Assembly (NCBI GenBank): GCA_037444185.1
Contig: JBBIMW010000002.1
Coordinates: forward strand, 59,830 to 123,829
Source of the DNA: JAILZP01 sp037444185
GTDB lineage: Bacteria > Bacillota > Desulfotomaculia > Desulfotomaculales > Desulfocucumaceae
DNA length: 64,000 bases
Direction: 5' to 3'
The position numbers were made by a program, and so were the translations under genes. This document shows positions 58,473-64,000 of this stretch, in pieces. Positions within the stretch are counted from its first letter, which is position 1. Each line of letters opens with the position of its first letter. Below the pieces are notes generated by a model. It was not told the origin of the DNA. It did not search any database and worked only from the letters and a program-made list of their open reading frames with translations.

Positions 58473-59651
58473 CTAGATTTTTTCCAAAATAACCGCCATG
58501 CCCTGTCCACCGCCGATGCAGAGGGTGGCCAGCCCGTACCGGGCGTCCCGGTCCAGCATGCCGTAAACCAGCTTGGTCAGCAGCACCGCCCCGGTGGCTC
58601 CGATGGGGTGCCCCAGGGCTATGGCCCCCCCGTCGGGGTTGATACTGCCCTCGTTGATATTGAGCTCCCTTATTGATGCCAGTACCTGGGACGCGAAGGC
58701 CTCGTTCAGCTCAATGTGACCCATTTGATCCAGGGTCAGCCCGGCTTTTTGCAGTGCCTTCAGCGTTGCCGGCACGGGGCCTATGCCCATTATCCGGGGC
58801 GAAACACCCACGGCGGACCAGGAAACAACTCTGACCAGGGGTTTTAGCCCCAATGCCAGTGCTTTTTCCCGGGAGGCCAGCACCAAGGCGCCGGCGGCGT
58901 CGTTAAAGCCGCAGCTGTTGCCGGCGGTGACCGTCCCGCCCTCGGCAAAGGCGGGGGGCAGTGCCGCCAGTTTTTCCATGGTGGTCATCCGGGGGTGTTC
59001 ATCTGTGTCGAATATCACTGTATCTTTCCCCGGCCTGACCGCAACGGGCAGTATCTGGGATTTGAAGCGCCCGTTCTCAATGGCCTTGGCGGCCCTTTTC
59101 TGGCTCAAAAGGGCGTACCTGTCCTGGTCCTCCCGGGAGACGCTGAATTCCCGGGCCACATTTTCCGCAGTCAACCCCATGGGCAATTGGCCGTATTTCT
59201 CCGGGGGCTGGGCTCCGGGGCCGGCCTCGGTCAGGGAGTCCACCAATACCCCATTGCCATTGCCGTAGCCGAACCGGGCGTTTTTCAGATAAAAGGGAGC
59301 CTTGCTCAAAACCTCAGTTCCTCCGGCCACCACTACACCGGCGCCGCCGCTGATTATTTCCTGGCAGCCGCAAACGAAGGCCTGCAGGCTTGAGGCGCAC
59401 TGCCTGTGAACTGTATAGGCCGGAACCTCCTCCGGAATTTCGGCCTTCAGAGCGACCACCCTGGCTATATTGGAGGCCTCGGTGGTTTGCCGGGACTGGC
59501 CCATGATCACCTCCCCCACCTCCTGGGCGGCAACCCCCGCCCGGTTCAGTGCCTCCCGCACCACCAGGGCGCCGAGATGCTGGGGGGTCATATCCTTAAG
59601 GGAACCCCCGAGCCGCCCCACCGCCGTTCTAACTGCGCTCAAAATTACCAC
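58473..59651 (-). CDS. Acetyl-CoA acetyltransferase (thiolase)
   Basis: The 392-residue thiolase has the nucleophilic Cys in H-R-Q-C-A-S-S-L-Q-A (near 88), G-H-P-I-G-A-T-G-A with catalytic His near 350, and C-I-G-G-G-Q-G-M-A with Cys near 380. It cleaves 3-ketoacyl-CoA to acetyl-CoA, or condenses two acetyl-CoA. In this operon it fits beta-oxidation of the C7 dicarboxylyl-CoA from ring opening. Confidence 0.92.
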   Translation of the reverse strand: MVILSAVRTAVGRLGGSLKDMTPQHLGALVVREALNRAGVAAQEVGEVIMGQSRQTTEASNIARVVALKAEIPEEVPAYTVHRQCASSLQAFVCGCQEIISGGAGVVVAGGTEVLSKAPFYLKNARFGYGNGNGVLVDSLTEAGPGAQPPEKYGQLPMGLTAENVAREFSVSREDQDRYALLSQKRAAKAIENGRFKSQILPVAVRPGKDTVIFDTDEHPRMTTMEKLAALPPAFAEGGTVTAGNSCGFNDAAGALVLASREKALALGLKPLVRVVSWSAVGVSPRIMGIGPVPATLKALQKAGLTLDQMGHIELNEAFASQVLASIRELNINEGSINPDGGAIALGHPIGATGAVLLTKLVYGMLDRDARYGLATLCIGGGQGMAVILEKI

Positions 59652-59687
59652 ATCCCTGTCACCCAGGGGGCATACCTCCCTTCCGCA

Positions 59688-60434
59688 TTACAGCATTACC
59701 ATGCCTCCATCTATGCATATGGTCTGGCCGGTGATGTACCTTGCCTGATCCGACGCCAAAAAAACCACCGCCGGCCCTATTTCGTCCGGACTGGCGAACC
59801 TCCCCAAGGGTATCCGCTCCAGATACTTTTCTTTAAATCTGGGGTCGCCGGCGATGGTGCTGGTCATTTCCGTTTCAGCCATGGGGGCGATGTTATTCAC
59901 TGTAATACCGTACCTGGCCAACTCCTTCGCCGCCGACTTGGTCAGGGCGTAGACCCCCCCTTTGGCGGCGGTATAATTGATCTGTCCCACCGTGCCCAGC
60001 AACCCGGCCGATGAAGTTACATTGATGATGGCCCCCGCCCTCCGCTCCATCATCGGCTTCACCACCGCCTGCAGGCAATTGAATGTTCCCTTCAGGTTCA
60101 CACTTAAAACCTCGTCCCACTGTTCCTCCGTCATCTTCCACAGCATGGCGGGCTTGCTTATGCCGGCATTGTTGAAGAGAATATCCACCCTGCCGAATTC
60201 GGCCAGAGCGCTGTCCACCATTTCCCGCACCCGGTCCCGGTTGGACACGTCCACCTGCATCACCATGGCCCGGCGGCCGGCCGCCTTAACGGACTTCACC
60301 ACCGGATCGTCTGCGCTGATGCTGCGGCTGACCAGCGCCAGGTCGGCCCCCGCCGAGGCCATGGCCAGGGCCACACTCTCGCCGATGCCCTGCCTGGCCC
60401 CGGTGATTATGGCCACTTTTCCCTGAAGCATCAT
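59688..60434 (-). CDS. Short-chain dehydrogenase/reductase (FabG-like)
   Basis: The 248-residue SDR has T-G-A-R-Q-G-I-G-E near the N-terminus, N-N-A-G-I and catalytic Ser-Tyr-Lys in V-T-S-S-A-G...Y-T-A-A-K-G-G, with the C-terminal I-D-G-G-M-V-M-L. It is probably a 3-hydroxyacyl-CoA dehydrogenase acting before the thiolase (oxidising 3-hydroxypimelyl-CoA). FabG in fatty-acid synthesis is the alternative but does not fit the context. It is the first gene of the operon. Confidence 0.88.
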   Translation of the reverse strand: MMLQGKVAIITGARQGIGESVALAMASAGADLALVSRSISADDPVVKSVKAAGRRAMVMQVDVSNRDRVREMVDSALAEFGRVDILFNNAGISKPAMLWKMTEEQWDEVLSVNLKGTFNCLQAVVKPMMERRAGAIINVTSSAGLLGTVGQINYTAAKGGVYALTKSAAKELARYGITVNNIAPMAETEMTSTIAGDPRFKEKYLERIPLGRFASPDEIGPAVVFLASDQARYITGQTICIDGGMVML

Positions 60435-60769
60435 TGCGCACCCCCCCCTTCCAACAGCACTTCCCTTCTTTGCCTCACTGCAGTTTCTGCCGCCAAAGGC
60501 GGCCCCGGCAATCCCTTCTCAACCTGTCGGCCAAGGGCCCGTCGACACTGCCATGGCCGGCTGGCTTCGCCGTGCCGTTCCGGCCCGAATGGCCATTAGA
60601 CAAGGGGGCCCTTGACTAGATAAATTATAAGAAAGGGTGGCGGTGATTAATATCGCTAGAAAGGATGGAAAAAGGTTAAAGAAATCACAACCGGGAGATT
60701 AATCCTTATGGGCGATGTTAACTCACCCCCGGCGACTTTTCAAAAAAAGGGGGAGGATTTTTTTAATAG
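60435..60769. other. Divergent regulatory interval between the aromatic operon and the sensor kinase
   Basis: 335 bases with no gene. The right third is very AT-rich (60755-60800) and should contain the kinase promoter. GGGAGG at 60751-60756 is 13 bases before the TTG start of the kinase. I found no convincing operator repeat. Confidence 0.45.
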
Positions 60770-62512
60770 TTGTTATATAATTATAATATATATTTAAATT
60801 TTCAGAAAACATTGCCAGAGGAGTTGAATATCTTCAGCACCGGCGACACCCACAGTGTTCAGTGCCCGGAACTGGTTCTGGTTTGCCGGATCGGCTCCGC
60901 CTTCAAGGCGTCAAAAAAAATCAGGACCACTTTGCAAAATGTATTGCAGTCATCGGTGGACCACTTCGATTTTTGGCATGCCTGTCTTGTGCTTTTGAGC
61001 GGGCAGCGTCCACCGGCCTTTTGGCGGGCGGTAAAAGGTCAGCCCGACTCCGGGAAAAAAAGTGACTGCCTTTCATACCAAAGACTACGCGGCGATATAA
61101 AAAAGTCCGGCCCTAAATTTGATTTGACCGGATCCCTGGGTCCGGTGGCCAGCACCACCATCCCGGTGGTGCTGAGGGCCGGGGATCCCATCGGCACAAT
61201 GGAAATAGGACTGCTGGGGGCGACTCCGGAGGCTTCCGCCAACCTGATCAACAAGGCCATCTCCATCGGCAGGCATGTGGCCGACATCATCCAGGAGTCT
61301 TTTTTCAGTAGGCAGAAAGACCGGAATTTAAGAAAACTGTCGGTGTGGCTGGAAACAGTATCCACCATCAGCTCCACCCTGGACATAAACCAGGTGCTGC
61401 ACGTGGTGGCCCAGCTCACCGCCGACCTTTTTTCAGCCCGTTGCTGCATCTTTCTTTTGGACGAGAGGGATAGGACCCTCATCCCGACCGTGGCCGTGGG
61501 CAGTTTCGACCCGGTTTTAAAAAAGAAGTGGAAGTCTCTTAAAGGACACCCTCCCTTTCCGGCCATACTGAACCTGATCAGTAGCCGGCAGCCCGTCGTG
61601 CTGACCCCGGCGGACATAGAAAACAGCATGCCCCGGGAAATGATCGACGATTTTTCATATGCCCGGGTGGTGATGGTACCCATTAACTTCAAGAAAAATG
61701 TCATCGGGGTGATGCAGGTGGACCGGCCGATACAGGGAAATGCCTTCGATCGGGAGGAAATTGCCATTATCTCCGCCATCAGCAGGGAAACCGCCATTGC
61801 CATGGAAAATGCCAAGCTGATTGAAGAATTGGCCCAAAAGGAGCAACTTCTTCACCAGCTATTTAATAAGCTGATTTGCGCCCAGGAGGATGAGCGCAAG
61901 CGGGTGGCTTCTGAAATCCACGACGGTGTGATCCAGGCCCTACTGGGCATTTGGTACCGTTTGCAGCGCTACACGGCTGAATCGGGCACGGCGAAGGATA
62001 ATATGATTGAAGAACTGATCAGGCTTGAGGATCTGCTGGGGCAGCAAATACAGAACATCCGGCAGATAGTGTACAACCTGAGGCCCATCATGCTGGACAC
62101 ATACGGGCTGGGCCCCGCCATCCGGGCACTGCTCCGCAATATACAGGAGGAAAGCAGAATACAGGCCGAACTGGCCATGGAGGAGCAAAGCCAGCGTCTG
62201 CCGTCCAATCTTGAAATGACCTGCTACCGGGTATTGCAGGAGTTGCTGAACAATGTGGTGAAACACTCCCAGGCCACCAAGGTGCAGGTAATGTTCATTT
62301 CCGGTCAGGACCAGGTGATGCTGGCGGTAAAGGATAACGGCATCGGCTTCGATCCCTCCCGGGTAACCGGCCGTGACTCGCCGGGCAACCATCTGGGCCT
62401 GGCCAGCATCCGGGAAAGGGTTCTTCTGCTGGGAGGAGTCTGCCAGGTGGATTCGCGGCCGGGCTGGGGCACTACGGTAACCATCCGGGTGCCTTCCCCG
62501 TGGTCGGGATAG
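60770..62512 (+). CDS. GAF-domain histidine kinase (NarX/DegS-type, cytoplasmic)
   Basis: About 580 residues with no membrane span. It has an N-terminal region of unknown type (1-170) and a GAF domain (about 190-350). The HisKA_3 dimerisation helix carries the phospho-His in R-K-R-V-A-S-E-I-H-D-G-V-I-Q-A-L. The HATPase domain has N-N-V-V-K-H-S (N-box), D-N-G-I-G-F-D and H-L-G-L-A-S-I-R-E-R. It should sense a soluble ligand and phosphorylate the response regulator encoded 140 bases downstream. The TTG start is the best available but has a long ribosome-site spacing. It is divergent from the ring-cleavage operon, as expected for its regulator. Confidence 0.87.
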   Translation: MLYNYNIYLNFQKTLPEELNIFSTGDTHSVQCPELVLVCRIGSAFKASKKIRTTLQNVLQSSVDHFDFWHACLVLLSGQRPPAFWRAVKGQPDSGKKSDCLSYQRLRGDIKKSGPKFDLTGSLGPVASTTIPVVLRAGDPIGTMEIGLLGATPEASANLINKAISIGRHVADIIQESFFSRQKDRNLRKLSVWLETVSTISSTLDINQVLHVVAQLTADLFSARCCIFLLDERDRTLIPTVAVGSFDPVLKKKWKSLKGHPPFPAILNLISSRQPVVLTPADIENSMPREMIDDFSYARVVMVPINFKKNVIGVMQVDRPIQGNAFDREEIAIISAISRETAIAMENAKLIEELAQKEQLLHQLFNKLICAQEDERKRVASEIHDGVIQALLGIWYRLQRYTAESGTAKDNMIEELIRLEDLLGQQIQNIRQIVYNLRPIMLDTYGLGPAIRALLRNIQEESRIQAELAMEEQSQRLPSNLEMTCYRVLQELLNNVVKHSQATKVQVMFISGQDQVMLAVKDNGIGFDPSRVTGRDSPGNHLGLASIRERVLLLGGVCQVDSRPGWGTTVTIRVPSPWSG

Positions 62513-62578
62513 ACTTTTTTGATGTATAGGAAATTATGTTTTCACAGGTTTTGTGGATAAATTAAATAAGGTTCCTTT

Positions 62579-62630
62579 TATTCTGGATTCTGACTCCTGG
62601 ATTCTGGATTCCAGTCGCCCGAAGGGCGAA
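62579..62630 (+). repeat. Dispersed terminator repeat, partial copy
   Basis: Carries GATTCTG, ACTCCTGG and GGATTCCAGTCGCCC plus the hairpin CGCCCGAAGGGCG, matching the 3' half of the repeats at 53656 and 63872. It lies between the kinase and the regulator. The bases just before it (62519-62540, GATGTATAGGAAATTAT) resemble 49239-49256. Confidence 0.6.
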
Positions 62631-62652
62631 TTTATTCTGGCGTGAGGTTAAT

Positions 62653-63330
62653 ATGAGAAACATCAACCTTCTCATTGTCGACGACCACCCCATGATCAGG
62701 GAGGGGCTGGCGGCCATGCTCGCCCCTTATCCGGACATTCACATTGTGGGAACTTGTGCGAATGGCCTGGAGGCCATCGAGGCGGTGGATCGCGGCGCCC
62801 CGGACGTCATACTGATGGACATAAAAATGGGCAAGGTCAACGGCTTCGAGGCTACCAGGGAAATAGTGTCCAATTGTCCCGGGATCAGGGTGATAATGCT
62901 CACCATATACGAGGATGCCGAGTCCATCAGGCTGGCCCTGCAGTCCGGGGCCTCCGGCTACATGCTCAAACAGGCTTCCAGGGAAAAACTGGTGGAGAGC
63001 ATCAGGCTGGCCTTCAAGGGTGAGACCGTGATTGATCCGGCGTTACTGAACCAGCTTGTCAGCGACTATACCCGCCTGGCCCATGTTTCCTCCTCCCACG
63101 GCTGCCCCCAGACCCAGGACGAGGGAAGGGAATTGGAATTGACCCCCCGGGAGAGCGAAGTGGCCAGGTTTCTTGCCCAGGGCCTCACCAACAAGGAAAT
63201 ATCCGCCCGTACACACCTGGCGGTGGACACTGTGAAAACCCATCTGCGCAGCATCTACCGGAAAATGGGTGTTAAAAACCGTTCCCAGGCGATAACGGAG
63301 CTGATGAGCAGCAGATATGTAAGCACATAG
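62653..63330 (+). CDS. NarL/LuxR-family response regulator
   Basis: 225 residues. The receiver domain has acidic pocket V-D-D-H, phospho-acceptor Asp near 54 in I-L-M-D-I-K-M and Lys near 105 in M-L-K-Q-A. The C-terminal LuxR helix-turn-helix has L-T-P-R-E-S-E-V-A-R-F-L-A-Q-G-L-T-N-K-E-I and V-K-T-H-L-R-S-I-Y-R-K. It pairs with the upstream kinase and probably controls the divergent aromatic operon. Confidence 0.92.
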   Translation: MRNINLLIVDDHPMIREGLAAMLAPYPDIHIVGTCANGLEAIEAVDRGAPDVILMDIKMGKVNGFEATREIVSNCPGIRVIMLTIYEDAESIRLALQSGASGYMLKQASREKLVESIRLAFKGETVIDPALLNQLVSDYTRLAHVSSSHGCPQTQDEGRELELTPRESEVARFLAQGLTNKEISARTHLAVDTVKTHLRSIYRKMGVKNRSQAITELMSSRYVST

Positions 63331-63349
63331 GGCCGGAAAGAGTATATTT

Positions 63350-63390
63350 TCCCTGCTTCGGAGCAAAATATTATAAATTCGCTGCAGGGA
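63350..63390 (+). promoter_or_regulatory. Inverted repeat covering the hsp20 ribosome site
   Basis: TCCCTGC (63350-63356) pairs exactly with GCAGGGA (63384-63390). The second arm contains most of the hsp20 Shine-Dalgarno GGGAG, 8 bases before the ATG. If transcription starts upstream of 63350 this would hide the ribosome site, as RNA thermometers of small heat-shock genes do. Confidence 0.4.
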
Positions 63391-63399
63391 GCTGATTTT

Positions 63400-63849
63400 A
63401 TGGGACTTGCCAGATGGGATCCATTTCACGAACTTGGCCAGATGCGCCACCAGATCGACCGCTATCTGGACAATTTTCTTGGCAGGGGATTACGGCACGA
63501 TGTTGCGGCAATAGCGGGACACAATCCCAGGATGGACGTGTATCAGACTGAGAATGAAGTGGTGGCCACCGCCGAACTGCCGGGGATAGATTTAAAGGAC
63601 GACATTGAGGTAAGGGTGGACAGCGACAGGCTCACTATCAGGGGTGAAATAAAGCGTTCGCAGGAACACAGGGAAGAGGACTCTATATACAGCGAACGTT
63701 ATTATGGCAACTTCACCAGGGCGATTCAGCTTCCGGCCAGGGTCAGGCCGGACCAGGCCAAGGCTTCATACAAAAACGGAGTGCTGGAAATAAGGATGCA
63801 AAAAAGCGAACCGGGGCAGAACACGGGGCACCGTATTCAGATTCAGTAG
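63400..63849 (+). CDS. Small heat-shock protein Hsp20
   Basis: 149 residues. The alpha-crystallin domain (about 45-140) begins P-R-M-D-V-Y-Q-T, continues A-E-L-P-G-I-D-L-K-D-D-I-E-V and R-L-T-I-R-G-E, and has Y-G-N-F-T-R-A-I-Q-L-P and K-N-G-V-L-E-I-R near the end. The C-terminal anchoring I-x-I is I-Q-I-Q. It is an ATP-independent holdase in the cytoplasm. GGGAG lies 8 bases before the ATG. Confidence 0.93.
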   Translation: MGLARWDPFHELGQMRHQIDRYLDNFLGRGLRHDVAAIAGHNPRMDVYQTENEVVATAELPGIDLKDDIEVRVDSDRLTIRGEIKRSQEHREEDSIYSERYYGNFTRAIQLPARVRPDQAKASYKNGVLEIRMQKSEPGQNTGHRIQIQ

Positions 63850-63871
63850 AAATAAGGCCCCCATATGCCCC

Positions 63872-63954
63872 GTTCTTCCGAAAGGGAATTTTTTTCTTCA
63901 AAGGAATGCGTTAAATTCTGACTACTGGATTCCAGCCGCCCATCCGGGCGGCTT
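63872..63954 (+). repeat. Dispersed terminator repeat, copy 2
   Basis: TTCCGAAAGGGAA followed by seven Ts, then CTTCAAAGGAATGC, TTAAATTCTG, ACTACTGG, ATTCCAG and a GCCGCCC/GGGCGGC hairpin. It matches 53656-53750 in opposite orientation. It follows hsp20 and can terminate that transcript. Confidence 0.75.
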
Positions 63955-64000
63955 ATTTACTGTCCAATTCAAGGCCCTTCAGATAATCCCCGGCCTCCCC
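63953..64000 (-). CDS. C-terminal end of a minus-strand gene at the window edge
   Basis: The reverse strand reads E-A-G-D-Y-L-K-G-L-E-L-D-S-K and a TAA at 63955-63953. Only about 15 codons are visible, too few to name a family. It is supported mainly by its position beyond the terminator repeat, which elsewhere in the window lies between convergent genes. Confidence 0.3.
   Translation of the reverse strand, partial: GEAGDYLKGLELDSK

Noticed and set aside
63331..63399. A CIRCE or CtsR operator before hsp20
   Set aside because: Neither the TTAGCACTC inverted repeat nor tandem GGTCAAA sites are present; only a different inverted repeat over the ribosome site is seen.
1..64000. CRISPR arrays, prophage or integrase modules
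   Set aside because: No regularly spaced direct repeats with unique spacers, no cas genes and no phage structural, integrase or transposase genes were seen. The only tandem repeat is the 2 x 15-bp pair at 11655.

Overview
The window looks like chromosome from an anaerobic, spore-former-type Clostridia of the Desulfotomaculum/Pelotomaculum kind. This is inferred from a DnaD-type replication protein, a complete carbonyl branch of the Wood-Ljungdahl pathway, a two-subunit DsrMK, Hdr-type electron-bifurcating modules, selenoproteins and an anaerobic aromatic-ring (BamA-type) pathway at moderately high GC. No 16S gene or other species marker is present, so the genus is not certain.

Layout. 1-2645: end of an anaerobic cobalamin operon (cbiD-cbiE-cbiT-cbiL, minus strand). 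2793-8918: housekeeping genes (DnaD, cysteine hydrolase, HAD phosphatase, YbjQ, GAPDH, nitroreductase, MurI). 8953-11507: dsrMK with a clear promoter. 11842-13542: a PAS/GAF/GGDEF protein. 13653-47386: about 34 kb, all on the minus strand, devoted to C1 metabolism. In transcription order it reads cdhA, cdhB, cooC2, nuoE-like, nuoF-like, a double nuoG-like ferredoxin, two DUF166 genes, a cobalamin riboswitch, cdhC (archaeal-type ACS), acsC2, acsE2, acsD2, a terminator, acsB1 (bacterial-type ACS), acsC1, cooC1, acsD1, acsE1, a terminator, hdrA2, a selenocysteine MvhD, three Flx-like subunits, an HdrD-like protein, hdrA1, a second selenocysteine MvhD, metV and metF. 47615-53694: accessory genes, a broken small gene, tRNA-Pro, MITE-like sequences, split ferritin-like genes and an MFS transporter. 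53786-60434: benzoyl-CoA lower pathway (Had, Dch, Oah, an acyl-CoA synthetase alpha-type protein, thiolase, SDR), divergent from a histidine kinase/response regulator pair (60770-63330). 63400-63849: Hsp20.

How it fits together (inference). The cob genes make the corrinoid. AcsE transfers methyl groups between methyl-THF and the AcsCD corrinoid protein, and CdhABC/AcsB make or cleave acetyl-CoA. MetFV interconverts methylene- and methyl-THF, and the Hdr/MvhD/Flx genes beside it look like an electron-bifurcating or -confurcating module that would connect that step to NADH and ferredoxin. Acetyl-CoA from ring cleavage could be oxidised through this pathway.

The strongest unusual signals are: a bacterial-type AcsB whose distal-nickel Cys-Gly-Cys motif has become Ser-Ser-Cys, next to an archaeal-type CdhC whose motif is intact; two MvhD paralogues that each carry an in-frame UGA at a different conserved Cys position, each followed by a hairpin of identical geometry; and a cobalamin riboswitch ending at the start codon of cdhC.
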